DNA of 64,000 nt from Chara braunii (GCA_003427395.1 BFEA01000022.1:193486-257485); one strand, 5' to 3'. Shown: positions 33,554 through 44,537, numbered from the stretch's first letter. Made by a program: numbers and translations. The notes: generated from the sequence alone by a model not told the origin.

Positions 33554-34714
33554 TGCATGGAATATGAACAAGAGGGATATACAGAAAACCAATGCAAAAT
33601 CACGCAGAAGTCCAGATAGTCATGTAACAAGCAGAGAGCTCAAATGCACCAAGATTCCATCCAAATAAGAGCAATACAATGAACTCGTGAGCCAACGTTC
33701 AAGTCCTCAGGCCACACCACCGCAGTATTCAATGTCGGTCCTCTTGTCTGGCGCCCAGCGCCCCGCCTACTCTACCCGTCCTACCTAGCCTATCTACGTT
33801 AATGCAATAGGCTCACTTCGACTTTGAAGACCAATATACATGACGTCAACACCAATGCCGACCTCCCACATACACCAGGTACGTACTCTCGACTCCCCTC
33901 ATCATCCCGTCCCCCACACCTCATGCGCCTCCTACCCGAAGACCACCTTTGCCTCCTACTGCCCTCACGCCCTGCAGCGCCCCTCACCACTCAACGCCCG
34001 CACGCACCCCAGCCAGCATCAGCGCAAGCAGACACTTGTGCGCTATCACAGCAGCGTGTCCTCATTGCCTGCCTAGGCCAGACTGCCCAAGACTGGCAGG
34101 CCTCCTCCCTATATGCGAGATGTGCTGCTGCTGGTCTGTCTGGGCCTGGCCATGGAAGCTTCCAGTAGCTTCTTGTTCGGGCCCAGTATCTGCGCCCAGG
34201 CCCATCTCTGCAGTTGAGGGCCTGGGCCCTTTACAGTTGGGCACACCCAGAATTATCCAGGCTCCGAATGTCTGCCGTGCTTGTACTGGCCCACGGACAG
34301 ATGTGACGACAACGCGCCATTCTCATTGGCCTGTAGCCACTTCGTCATATGTTGGCCTCAGTGGTTAATGGGGTTAACTGTTTTCAATGCTGAAATCAGT
34401 TTTTTTTCGCCAAAATTTTCATTTTTTTGTATTTTTTTTTTTTTACCAGTGCCCAGGGGGCAACCACCTGCATCCTGGGCTCAACGGCCTGACGCAGCTG
34501 CTGCTGCTGGAAGTGCCCAGGGTGAGGCCCAGGTTGCACGTCAACCAACTGGCGTTAGCAACTGTCTGAGACCCTCATTGGAAAATGCTGACATAAGGGC
34601 TTATCGTGAATATTCAGGCCCGCCTTCACTTAGGGTGAGCACGAGGCTTGCTGGGGGCCACAGTGCAGGACATATGCATGCTGTCTAGGGCCCCCTGAGG
34701 ACACGTTCCTCACA
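33554..34714 (-). repeat. 5' LTR of family-1 element A
   Basis: Begins at 34,714 (TGTGAGGAACGTGTCCTC, minus strand) and ends ...CCATGCA at 33,554, three bases before the PBS: about 1,161 bp. It matches the left LTR and the third copy. Relative to the left LTR it carries an extra segment with a poly-T run at 34,360-34,451. Confidence 0.9.
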
Positions 34715-34914
34715 GACATTAAATAAAAAAAAAAGAAGAAGAAAAAAAAAACTGATAAAAACTTGGAACGAAAAATGTTGCATAAACGGATGAGAGACTT
34801 CTGCCTTGCACCTCTTGCCAAAAGTCCTACCTTTGAATCTACATCCACCAAAAGTCCTGCCTTGGACAAAAAACGTATAAAATACAAAAAAAATATGGAA
34901 AATATAACCTGTTT

Positions 34915-34950
34915 CAACTGCAACTGGCAACTGGCAACTGGCAACTGGCA
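34915..34950. repeat. CAACTGG minisatellite
   Basis: Four to five perfect 7 bp units (CAACTGGCAACTGG...) in tandem within AT-rich sequence. Confidence 0.95.
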
Positions 34951-35201
34951 GAAAAAATAGTGGTGTCCAAGACTGCAAGCACACATTGCAGAAGTGTAAG
35001 TTTTGGGTTCCGCTTCTGCTACACGCGCAGAAGTTATCTTACTCTGACCGCACCTGCGAGCAGGCTCTGCTTGTTTGATTTTTCCTGAAAAGGAATGTTC
35101 CTGACACAATCATGCAGAACCATCGCCAGAGTCCTCATCAGCAAAAGGGCTCGAACTTCTGGCACAGGGCCCAACATAGGTCATTCATTCTGGTCGCAGA
35201 G

Positions 35202-35425
35202 GGACCGCCATCTCAAAGATGTGGTGTACCCGCCCGTTGAATCCCTCTCCTCGACAAAGCGTCCGGCATGGAAGCTTGATATAAGGAGTGAAGTAATCAA
35301 TGCCGTCACAGGCACCGCTATCTCAAAAATCTGGTGTCCCCATTGAATCCCTTTCCTTGACAAAGCGTCCGGCATGGAAGCTTGATATATGGAGTGAACT
35401 CAGTGAAGTAATCAATGTCGTCCTT
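35202..35425. repeat. ~111 bp tandem duplication
   Basis: CACCGCTATCTCAAAAATCT near 35,313 matches ACCGCCATCTCAAAGATGT near 35,203, and both copies contain GACAAAGCGTCCGGCATGGA and AGCTTGATATA. Copies differ at about one base in ten. Confidence 0.88.
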
Positions 35426-35936
35426 CGGGCCTTCCCACCATGAGGGGGACGAGCGTATGTGAGAACTCGTTGTATCTTTTTCTGACTTGCCGATGGAATA
35501 GGAACCGGACTGATGCTCCCCAGAATGGAAAAGGAGGCAGAGCCATTGAGTTTTTTCTTTTTTTTTGGGTAAGGATATGGAGTGAAGTCCTGTGACCACA
35601 GAGGCCACGCGAAGCATAAGAAGAACAGCAATCATCCCCTCGATTCCTGGAGACTTTACTCATAGTCAACGACCCCATGTGAATATCATATGCCTGACTT
35701 GTGACATCAGCGGATCGTTGATGTTGGTTCGTTTTATTAAAAGGCATATCCTGTGATCGGCCGTGTTGTCTACTGAAGGAGTGGGATGTATGCAATTAGG
35801 GCTGAATGAATAATGGTAATGCAAAATACCAAACAACTAGGCTCTCCTTCACCCGTCCACTTGCCACAGTGGTGGCCATCATTGACACCACGCTATATTG
35901 GAAATTACGAATGGAATGCTATGAATGATATTAATA

Positions 35937-35990
35937 ATGGTGTGAATGGTGTGAATGGTGTGAATGGTGTCAATTGTGTGAATGGTATGA
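35937..35990. repeat. GGTGTGAAT 9 bp minisatellite
   Basis: About six units of GGTGTGAAT, with one GTC/ATT variant; it would translate as repeated Val-Asn-Gly. Confidence 0.92.
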
Positions 35991-36890
35991 AATTACTATG
36001 AATGGTAAAGCAATAATAAATACTTACACCCTGTGATTGCTACGATTCCATGTTGAGAGTATCAACTGTCAGCCTTTAGATAAGCACAGGCCAATCATTC
36101 TCAGGAACCAACCAAGCACTCAATACTGCTCATGTGCTTCAATGGGACGCTGGACCTGCTTTCCAGCAGGTGATGCTCCTCGCCAATAGATGGAGTGGCC
36201 CAGCATGACTGCTAGGGGAGGCTGCTCATATCACCTACCCTAGCCGACCAAGCTAGGCCTTCTCTTAAGCAAACACACACACACAAAAAAAAAGAGGCTT
36301 TATACGCCTTCAAGGCTTCAAGCGAATACGATCTCGTCCCTGGGGTTCATTTCTTCAGTGAGCAAATTGATCCACAGCTTGTCCTTACATCTCACCATAT
36401 TTTGCAGTATCAGAGGAAGCTAAGCCACTTGCTAGGGGCAGGGGCTGTTCAGGGGTGTTTACCTACTCCACTGCACCTGATTTTTTGCCCCCGTAAAAAA
36501 ATTGAGTCATATCATCCCATGCTGTGCCGTTTCTCGCACTCTGGACAACGGACCGCTCATGCCCGTAACTCCTCATTTCTTTTATTTTCAGAGGCAGCAA
36601 CTTCTCTGGTCGCAAAGAGTACAAGCCGCTAATCCCACAAACAAATCACACTTAGCCATGTTGACCAACAAACCCACAGGTCAAGGCTAAGGCAAAGGCT
36701 TCAAGGATCCTCAAAAATCCTCCGTCTTCCCAGAGACCAGAGAGCAGTGGTTAACTCCCATCTGCGCCACAAGGAGCTGGAGTACCACAAGAAGGTTTAG
36801 TCATATTGGTATCTTATGAATCTACATCCACCAAAACGTGCCACTTTTCCCAATTTTTTTCTTGCCTGGGCAGCGTGCACACCTCAGGTA

Positions 36891-36940
36891 GAAGGGGACA
36901 TAAATATCAGTGTTCGAAGGGGACATAAATATCAGTGTTC
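36891..36940. repeat. Exact 25 bp tandem pair
   Basis: GAAGGGGACATAAATATCAG plus TGTTC occurs twice without change (36,891-36,915 and 36,916-36,940). The flanks CTTGCCTGGGCAGCGTGCAC and CTTGCCCGGGCATAGCCCAC are themselves similar, pointing to a larger, older duplication. Confidence 0.9.
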
Positions 36941-37959
36941 TTGCCCGGGCATAGCCCACGCTGCAGGTAGAAGGACACAAATAATCAGCAAGCGAGTGCC
37001 ATACAAGGAGTGCCTCTTCCTGCACCACTCTTGTAGCGTTGGGATCCACAGAATCTCTTAGAATCTAGACTCAGAATTTCTTCTCACAAATCTCACACCT
37101 CGCTAACCCATTCCTTTTTTTTCATATTTTTTTTTCAGACAACCAGTCTAGCTGTTAGGAGGGGTGATGCCCATTCCTTCCAGTCCTCCTTGTAATCTTG
37201 TCAGGCCCCATGCTACCACCTAAGCAATCAACCACGAGCCAAACAAGTTGTAGTCCACCCCACAGAAACTATAGTAAGTAGCCATGGCTAGATCACAGGA
37301 ACCCTCTTCCTCCTTGCCACCGGTGGCAGTCTGGCAAAGCAGCCGTCAGCCTTGAGGAGATTTCATTTCATGGCCTAGGAAAATTCCGGAGGCTCGGTGC
37401 TGCCAGACCACAATGGCTGGCAGCGCCAACCAAAAAGGCAAAAAGCGCAGTGCTGGCGGGTAAGCAAAGCCTGGCGCGCAGTGCGGTGCTGCCCCGCCCG
37501 GGATCGGTGGTTTAAGATCAGGCATAACTGGACTATGTCAATATATCTAATCTCCCAAAATGTCATCCTATTATCATAACTTAAGTTGACCACCATTTCG
37601 GTCGAAAAAATGTCAGAGTCCCCTTACACAAACCACGACGTAGTCCAGTCACACCTGGTCACCAACATGAGCTTGAAATTATATTATTGGCCTATGTGGT
37701 CTTGATAACTACTTGCGCTAAGTACCAGACGTTTTAAACCACCATACTGGGCCCAGCTATCGGCCGTCATGGTGGAAAAATATAGAGTAGAACCGTTTCT
37801 AGTCGGATGAATTTGGGTGCTCCTGTAGTGACCCGTACATTTCCTAAAATCGTGGCTTGTTAACCGGCATGGTTTTTTTTGAAGTACTGGTGGTTTAAGG
37901 GCTGGGAAAGTTAAATACGTACACTTCGAAATGTTTCTCTGTCTGTGTCTCTCGCTGGT

Positions 37960-38259
37960 TTAGTGAGTCACAAATTTGAAGGAACAAAGAAGTGCTGCTC
38001 CCATCGGTTCGCCCTTCTTGCTGAGTAGGGGAACCACACGCACTCCTGGCCGTAGCTCACCGATGGGGAAGCAAGCTTGCCCAGCGAAGTCATCTTTGTG
38101 CAGTGTGTCTTCGTCCCATGCCTCAAAGAACAGCAGTGCCAGCTCAGGCACTGCCAGAGGGAAGCTGAAGGTCTGCTGCTCCCAATTTGGGCGCCGGGTT
38201 CTGTGCCGTGCTTCAGTCTTGGCCTTCTTCCTGTCGCATGGGACACCAATTGTCTTGAT
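37960..38259 (-). CDS. Phosphoinositide-specific phospholipase C, terminal exon (C2 domain)
   Basis: Only likely host coding exon in the window. The minus strand has a splice acceptor (CATTTTGCAG before ATCAAG) at 38,260, then 99 codons and TAA. The protein begins IKTIGVPCDRKKAKT and continues FSFPLAVPELALLFFE, then KDDFAGQACFPIGELRPGVR and VVPLLSKKGEP. This is the C-terminal half of the C2 domain that ends plant PI-PLCs, which cleave PIP2 to IP3 and diacylglycerol at the plasma membrane; C2 gives Ca2+-dependent membrane binding. The frame is intact and codons look normal, so the gene may be functional. Preceding exons (the X/Y catalytic barrel and the first half of C2) should lie at higher coordinates; I cannot find them up to 47 kb. 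A processed or broken copy is possible. Confidence 0.78.
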   Translation of the reverse strand: MKTIGVPCDRKKAKTEARHRTRRPNWEQQTFSFPLAVPELALLFFEAWDEDTLHKDDFAGQACFPIGELRPGVRVVPLLSKKGEPMGAALLCSFKFVTH

Positions 38260-38944
38260 CTGCAAAATGTTGCAGTTGGATTTGGATATGGGCAAACATC
38301 GTTCAGGAAGATGGGAAAAGACGAATCAGGAGGGGGATAGGTGCCAGACAGACCCAAGGATCAGATGTTCAATTCGTTCATTTGGAAAATTGTAAGTGTA
38401 TATTGTTTGGCTGCATTATGGACGATTATGAAACAGAGTGCTCTGTTTTCTCAAGGACGTTTTGCCATTTAACACAGAGCCCAGAAAGGCACCGAATACC
38501 ACAAATGACCGACTGAATGCCTGATTCATTGAATACATGGGTGACCCTTATCTGGTCACTTACTCTGGAAGCCCACTTTCTGACAAACAAAATGCGTCCC
38601 GCGTTAGGGGTAGAAGTAATTGATAGGGTAGTTTAGGACAAAGGGAATCTGAAGGGTTCCGCTGACCCGCTGTAGAGGCAGTGCTCAGAGTAGTTTGGGG
38701 TTAACAGGACTTAGGCAACAGGGGGTTAGTAGTAGGACTCGTAGGCTAGGGTAGGATACAATAGGCTAGCTTGTAGGCAATGAGCAGCCCAGAGTCGCGT
38801 CCCAAGAATGGCCGTGAGCCACTCAGGGTCTACCCTGTAAGCTAAGCTGGATGATGGTGACAGACTTTTTCATCTGGGTTGTTTGAGAGGTTCTTAGGCC
38901 TCGTTTCCAAGTATGCAATGAAATGATGAAGGCGAATTGAAAAA

Positions 38945-38984
<40 letters not shown>

Positions 38985-39329
38985 AAAGAAACAAGAGTTA
39001 ATACTGAAATATTCTGGCACACTGATACATAGATTCAAAGCAATCGGGAGAAGGGGAAAGAGAGAGAGAGGCCCCAAATTCAAAAAAAAAAAAACGAAAG
39101 AAAAAAAGAAACAAGAGTTGATACTGAAGTATTCTGACACACTGATACATAGATTCAAAGCAATTGGGAGAAAGGGAAAGAAAGTGAGAGGCTCCGGGTC
39201 TGGAATGGATGGACACCTAGATAGAAAGATAATACAAAACCAGCTGTCGTGGACTTCACATATCACAGCAAAAAACACCCAATGTCGTTGATGCAAAAAA
39301 CCCACCAGCGCTCAGACCTTTTGTCCTGC
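38260..39329 (-). other. Intron or upstream flank of the phospholipase C exon
   Basis: Non-coding in this view. Begins with the acceptor's pyrimidine-poor tail, includes short TAGGGTA-type repeats near 38,590-38,790 and ends in the GAAA microsatellite and 120 bp duplication. If the exon belongs to an intact gene, the Penelope-like element upstream lies within the same intron. Confidence 0.5.
38940..39205. repeat. GAAA microsatellite and 120 bp tandem duplication
   Basis: A GAAA run (38,943-38,988) leads into ACAAGAGTTAATACTGAA at 38,991; the same sequence with few changes recurs at 39,111, giving a period of 120. Both copies contain ACTGATACATAGATTCAAAG. Replication slippage at the poly-purine is a likely origin. 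Confidence 0.92.
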
Positions 39330-40711
39330 TGCTCAGGCTAAGAGGAGAATGAACTCCCAAAATGTACTTTTATCCCGTGAGCACACCACCCCTCGTCTTT
39401 TCCTGATCTTTTCTTTCAGGTGCTTCGCGCCCGCGATATTGAAATGCCTTAACCTCAGCCTTTTAACAAGGAAATTCAGACTCTGAGCCAAATAACCCAT
39501 GGCATCCCTAATGGGACTTAGGAAGGAGGGCACTATAGCCCTTTTCTTGCACACATCTTTGTCCTTAAACAGGGTATATGCCTGCTGTAACCTCCCACTG
39601 TTATCCCATTTTGCAATTCTTCCGAGCTTTTGACCAAGATAGTTTTTGCTTCTTTCAATATTGCATTCTCAGACACTTCCAACTTTATATAGTTCAAGTT
39701 GTCATTGTACATCATCTTCATGCCTTCTTTGTACAACATTGGCCATTCCACAAGCGTTGCGCCTGGGTTTCAGTCCAGTGGTGAGACTACTAGCCTCTTT
39801 AGAGCTTGTTTCAGACCGAAGACATACTCGGTGTCACAACCCACCAAGTATGAAGCCCCTTTTTCACAAAATTCATTCCAATTTATGTGAACTTTCTGTG
39901 TCTGGTGCGCACATTCCATTTTCTTTAAAGGTTCAAGTGCATTGTTACAAGCCTGATTTACATCCTTCCCCCACAACAGCCTCCCTGGATAAGGTGTGTT
40001 TTTTGCATTCAGCACGAACTCCCTAACCCCCTCCAATTCATCCAATCTGACTCGAACATGCCCCTTTTCTTTGGGCAGGTCAAAGTCTTTGCAAGTGCAG
40101 GGTGACCCGCTCCATCTTGCAAAACGCTGGTGATTATGCAGAATGTCCTTGACATAGTTTCTTTTCTGCCAGACAGTTCTCATTCTACCAATCACCAAGT
40201 CAGACAGACAACTTGGGGAGATCATTCCTTTCAAGCAGTCCTTAAAACATCACTGAGTCTCAAAAGGGTAATTTACTAATTTTACCATAATCCTATGTCT
40301 CGGATTAATGCCAAAAACCTTTTTGGTAATTCTTGTGATACTACCCCTCGTGATTTGCCTACCTCTGTTGAATTTAACAGTTTAATTCCTGCATTCAATT
40401 CTAACATTTCTTCTAATTTCTTTTTATACAAAGTCTTCCTCTTCCAAGGGGCCCTCAATATAGAAATTACATCAGCCTTTGCTATTTCTGATTTGTTCTT
40501 AGTCTTTTTCAGGTTTGTTACAAACCATTCCCAACCCTCCTGGATGAATGGCTTCACATCTTTCAAAAGGAACTTCTTTCCAAGGAATTCAACAATACTG
40601 AAGCCAACTAATAATTTAACTAGCCCCCATGGTTTGAGCCAATGATCTCCCTTATTTAGCATATTCAACAGACTCGGCTCCCCTTTGACATTCAAATGAT
40701 CACAATCAAAC
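39330..40711 (-). pseudogene. Penelope-like element: RT fingers region, 3' truncated
   Basis: Continues the element downstream of the nested hAT insertion. Readable parts on the minus strand: HLNVKGEPSLLNMLNKGDHW and SQELPKRFLALIRDIG (40,700-40,290), PYPGRLLWGKDVNQACNNAL, VVSPLDWNPGATLVEWPMLY (across a stop near 39,770), GGYSRHIPCLRTK, and KDVCKKRAIVPSFLSPIRDA near 39,540. The VVSPLD..PGATL and KDxxKxRAIVP blocks resemble the entrance of Penelope-type RTs. The palm with the YxDD box is missing: the element ends near 39,330. Several frameshifts and stops are present. Such elements copy RNA into DNA at nicked targets. The family call is from remembered motifs and needs a profile search. Confidence 0.55.
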
Positions 40712-41185
40712 CAGGGCTGCACCTGCCACCGGCCAGTTGGACCGGACCGGACCCAACCGGGCCGGTTGGAACCCCGGTGGTCCAACCGGAAATCCGGTTG
40801 GGCCCAAAACTGGGTCTTTTTTTTTTTTTTTTTTTTTTTGATGATGGGGTTGGACTGCACTTGTTGAGATCTCCCCGAATCCGCAGAGAAAATATTGATC
40901 TGCAATTTTTTTTTTCATGGGGTTGGGGGNGGGGGGGGGGGTTGTGGCAATTCATGGATTGAGGGTGGGCTGCATTTCAGGGGTGTCCTCCTCCTCCTCC
41001 TCCTCCTCACCCTCCTCACCATCATCATCATCATCATCATCGTTATCACCATCATCATCATCGTCGTCGTCGTCGTCATCATCGTCATTATCATCATGAT
41101 GTCATCCTCCTTCATCATCATCATCATCCACTGTCCATATCATCACCCCACGCGCCCGCTACCCTCCGCGCGCACCCACAACTTT

Positions 41186-41260
<75 letters not shown>

Positions 41261-41943
41261 CGGAAACTTCGGACTTCGGCTTTGCCAGAAGAAGAAGAAG
41301 AAGAAGAAGAAGAAGAAGAAGAAGAAGAAGATAGTAATAAGAAGAAGAAGAAATAGAAGAAGAAGAAGAAGAAGAAGAAGAAGAAGAAGAAGAAGATAGT
41401 ATGAAGAAGAAGAAACAGAGAACAACAAGGGAAGACTTACCTTTACCGATGGACGGCCGGGCGGGGCGATGGCGATCCGAGGCTGGGGTGGACGTGGGGG
41501 GGCCGACGCAGCCTCGACCTCGTTCACTTTCGACGAAGTGACGGGTCCTGCTGCTTGAAAGCAGGTGGAGGCGGGAGGCGGGGTGGTGGGGGTGGTGCCT
41601 GGGGAAGGTTTGGATCGCCGCCAAGAACTTCCGGTGGTTTCCCGCCCAAATGTTCAAAAACGGGCGGCCTACTTGGGCAGCAGATCTCACCAGATTGACG
41701 ACCCAGATAGGCTGCCAGTTTTTCAATAATCTGGCGGGCCTACCAGACCCGGTTGATCTTTTTTTGGGGCCGGGAGGCCTCCACGACTCGCATGGAGGCC
41801 TCCCGGCCCCCAAAAAAATTGAAACCCCCCCGCCAGCGAATTGCGCAAATCCGGGGGGGAACTGGCGCTCTCCACCGGCCGGTACCACCGGCCCGGTTCC
41901 GGTGGGGGAAGAGGGCCCCGGTGGGACCGGATATTCAGCCTTG
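40712..41943. mobile_element. Non-autonomous hAT-type DNA transposon, 1,232 bp
   Basis: Both edges carry the 8 bp direct repeat AATCAAAC (40,704-40,711 and 41,944-41,951), the size expected for hAT target duplication. Ends are CAGGGCTGCACC and, reversed, CAAGGCTGAATA: short terminal inverted repeats of CARGGCTG, fitting the hAT pattern CAGGG. Both subterminal regions are rich in CCGG/ACCGGTT motifs. The interior has no transposase: it holds poly-T, poly-G with one N (40,930), TCC, ATC, CT and AGA runs and an inverted repeat. It is inserted in the Penelope-like element between ILFD and WFDCDHLN. Confidence 0.78.
41759..41818. repeat. Near-perfect 25 bp inverted repeat
   Basis: Arm TTTTTTTGGGGCCGGGAGGC plus CTCCA (41,759-41,783) is mirrored by TGGAGGCCTCCCGGCCCC plus a C and A-run (41,793-41,818), with a 9-base loop. 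GC-rich; lies inside the hAT-type element and would form a strong hairpin. Confidence 0.93.
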
Positions 41944-42504
41944 AATCAAACAGGATAGCCTTTTTGCATGGTTCAAAACCTTTCCTTGTCTTTAGCTGCC
42001 TTCTAGGCTTGCTCCTTGAGGGTTTGTTATTTACCTTTCTCGAATTCAAACCAGGGCTGAGACTTCGAATGACGAATTCTTCCATGCAACCAAGTGAACT
42101 CTTACTTCCAAACCATAATGGCAAAGCAACGTAATTACATATCCCAATTTTTTCCAGCCATCTATGCACCTTTTGTTTTGGTTCAGATTCGGTGGTCCTC
42201 ACATGTTCACGCCATCTAATCTGCAAATCCCTCTCTGTTTGCCCAATATAAGCGTGTTTGGAAAAGGGGAGATTAGAAGATAGACACAACTATTGCCTTT
42301 CAGCAATTTGTACCATTCTGTAGTGTTGAGACTCGTCCAATACTTAACGTAGACTTTACCCCATCTGATGTCTGCTTTGAGACAAAGTGCTAGTGCAATC
42401 AGCTTCAGGAGATTACGCGCCTCCCTCCCAATGATCTCATGATGCTTTTTTTTAAGCTCAATTAATCTCCTACGTACCCTTAATAGCGTTCTCTTACTAA
42501 CCAA
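41944..42504 (-). pseudogene. GIY-YIG nuclease domain upstream of RT (Penelope-like element)
   Basis: From 42,504: KRTLLRVRRRLIELKKKHHE, LIALALCLKADIRWGK, YWTSLNTTEWYKLL, then GNSCVYLLISPF, which after a one-base frameshift near 42,260 continues KHAYIGQTERDLQIRWREHV. VYL...YIG corresponds to the GIY and YIG strands; Arg in QIRWREH fits the conserved Arg helix. A later Glu (GCMEEFVIRSL) and LNSRK suit the distal Glu and Asn region. The nuclease would nick the target. In canonical Penelope elements it follows RT; here it precedes it in transcription order. The frameshift makes this copy inactive. Confidence 0.68.
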
Positions 42505-43870
42505 ATCTAGTTTCTCGCCAGATTGCCTTTCTGTAACTCCTCTTCTGAGTCGGAGCTGCTGGAAGTTTCCTCCGCTTCGTCACCATCACTCTTCTTTTCA
42601 TCCTCCTCCTCATCGGCCTTCACCTCGTGCTTCTCCAGTTCTTGCAGTACTTCAAAATCTAGCCTTGCGAGCTCCCACACTCCACCTCCTTTCCGTTTGT
42701 TCGGGATACCCTTTACTTTGCACAGAGCCTGTATCTCTCTGTAGTGCATTGCATCATATTAGATCACCCTGTCTTGAAAATATAAGCCTAATGACCCCTC
42801 TTCCCTCTCACCTTCTCCGTTCTTCTCAGTTCCCATCATCTTCTTTTGGGGTTCTTCTGCATCCCCCTCTTGCTCACCACGCCCAAGCCCATATTCACCA
42901 TGCTTCATGTCCTGCCCAACAGTTCTTTAAGAAGATCTTTCAATTCTGCCAAATCCTTCCCCCCACGGGACGAGCCATCCATTTTTCTACTCAGATTTTG
43001 CACTACCCTATCTTTTTCAATCTCCCTCCCATCCTCATCTGACGACACCTCGACAGGCTTCTAGGTCTTTTCTTTCCCATTTTTCCTCAAGAGCACTGAC
43101 CGGGACCTGACTTTAGCTTTCAATGTTGCTTTTCTCCGAACTGGAGCTTTCTCTCAACTCCCTTACTTCTTTTTCAGCCCGCATCATCTTCAATTCTTCC
43201 AATTCCTCATCCTTTAGCTTGGATTTTTTGTCCACTTCCTCGAGTTTTTCTGAGAGCAACTTCAGAGAGCCCCCAAAATTCGTTGCAACCCATTTCTTCA
43301 TCTCATCCTCCTTTCTATCATCAACAAGTTTTCCTTTTCCCTTCTCTTTCCCTTGCTTCCTATTCTTCTCTATCTTCTCTTGAGTCCTTACCTTTCTTCC
43401 CTTCTTTTTGCTTCCCAGACTCCCTCCCTGGCACCTTTAGTCTCGCGATTTCATCGAGATCTTTTTTTTCGTGCTTCGTCCACAGCGTCTTTCAATTTCA
43501 ATTTCTCAATGAAATCAGCGCGCTCACGCGTGAAAAAGGCTTGATTCTGGTATCCCCCATTCCCACGACCATAAACCCGGTTATATTGACCCCCCGATTG
43601 CGTATGAGTAAAGATCGTTCCAGCGCGCGGCCATTACGCCTGTGGCTGAGCCCAAACGTAATTCGGAGGTGTCGGGTTATAACCGAAAGGATTCATGGAT
43701 GGACCGAAGGGTGGGAAGAAAGGGTTCACCGGAGTTTGATAGGGGATGCTTCCTGCAGAGAAGGGAGCAACAGGTGGTTGAGCTGGTGGGGAAGGAGGAG
43801 GGGTCTCCATCCAATACCTCCCACAGTTTGACCACCTACCCCTACCCCGATCCCTACCACGCGCCTGCAT
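42505..43870 (-). pseudogene. N-terminal region of the Penelope-like element: coiled coil and SAP-like segment
   Basis: In order on the minus strand: an Arg/Gly then proline-rich N-terminus (43,870-43,634; PPPSPPAQPPVAPF); a charged stretch (FFTRERADFIEKLKLKDAVD) near 43,540; a predicted coiled coil (KLLSEKLEEVDKKSKLKDEE) at 43,301-43,113; and at 42,749-42,507 IQALCKVKGIPNKRKGGGVW, which resembles a SAP-type DNA-binding motif, then an acidic Ser/Glu tail. Frames change several times. That these belong to one protein with the GIY-YIG domain is inferred from strand, order and closeness. Confidence 0.45.
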
Positions 43871-44473
43871 GTGCTATACTATATCAAATACTACAAAATG
43901 TTTGTATATGTATCGGTAATCAATCGAGAACACACGTCAATACACAAATAAGTACACGTTAGTGTCAGTGAGTATCAAAAACTTCAATCCCCATAGTGTC
44001 AAAAACAAATATTCCCTGATGAGATGCTCAGTCGTTCGACGTCAGTATTGGAATCGCGGAGACCTTCAATGAGTGATGTGTGCTGCTCCGATCGTTGACA
44101 CGTGCATAACATACAAGCCAATATCGTAGTGAAACCAAAGAAGGCTTGCCGCAATACCACGATGATGCCAAACAATGAAGAGACAGCGCACAAACCACAA
44201 AAGCGCTTCCACGTGTCGGAACAACGACGTACCGTAGCATAATACTACGGATCATGAAGAGAGAAACTCGCGCCCGGTGTCGACGATACGGTACTCAGGT
44301 GTCGCTCACAAACCCTAGTACGGATGACGACGTCTTCCCAGCGTAGACATAGCAGAACCCTACTGCAGATGGACTCTTAGACAATGCTGCCAAGTATCGA
44401 AAACTACGCTCGCTCCGTAGTATCGAGGCGGTGCCACTCGATGGCCCCCGACCAATGGACGGGTCTTCCATGG

Positions 44474-44537
44474 CCACTTCAGGTTATCTCATAGGTTTCA
44501 GGTGGGGACCTGAAACCTCTGAAATGACCTGAAGTGG
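44474..44537. repeat. 30 bp inverted repeat with GGGG loop
   Basis: Left arm 44,474-44,503 (CCACTTCAGGTTATCTCATA plus GGTTTCAGGT) pairs with 44,508-44,537 at about 26 of 30 positions; the loop is GGGG. Fragments of the arm (GGTTTCAGGTCCCC) recur just downstream near 44,560. Confidence 0.9.

Larger units (their letters stand above)
34715..37959. other. Non-coding interval with minisatellites
   Basis: No confident gene in 3.2 kb. It contains a purine/poly-A stretch at 34,721-34,750 and the minisatellites listed separately. A possible acceptor-like TTTTATTTTCAG at about 36,578-36,589 (plus) precedes a short open stretch, and an in-frame-looking HLRHKELEYHKKV follows near 36,757; this is too weak to call an exon. 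The lower end is probably the 3' flank of the phospholipase C gene. Confidence 0.6.

Noticed and set aside
24185-34719. Target site duplication of element A
   Set aside because: Flanks AGATA and GACAT are similar but not the same when the LTR ends are set by PPT and PBS, so I do not claim one.
36402-36800. Plus-strand exons downstream of the phospholipase C exon
   Set aside because: Acceptor-like TTTTATTTTCAG and a short HLRHKELEYHKKV stretch are suggestive, but no family is recognised and the frame is not continuous.
41124-41888. 254-codon frame on the minus strand and related ones
   Set aside because: Runs of Ser, Leu and Glu-Arg come from AGA, CT and ATC microsatellites inside the hAT-type element.
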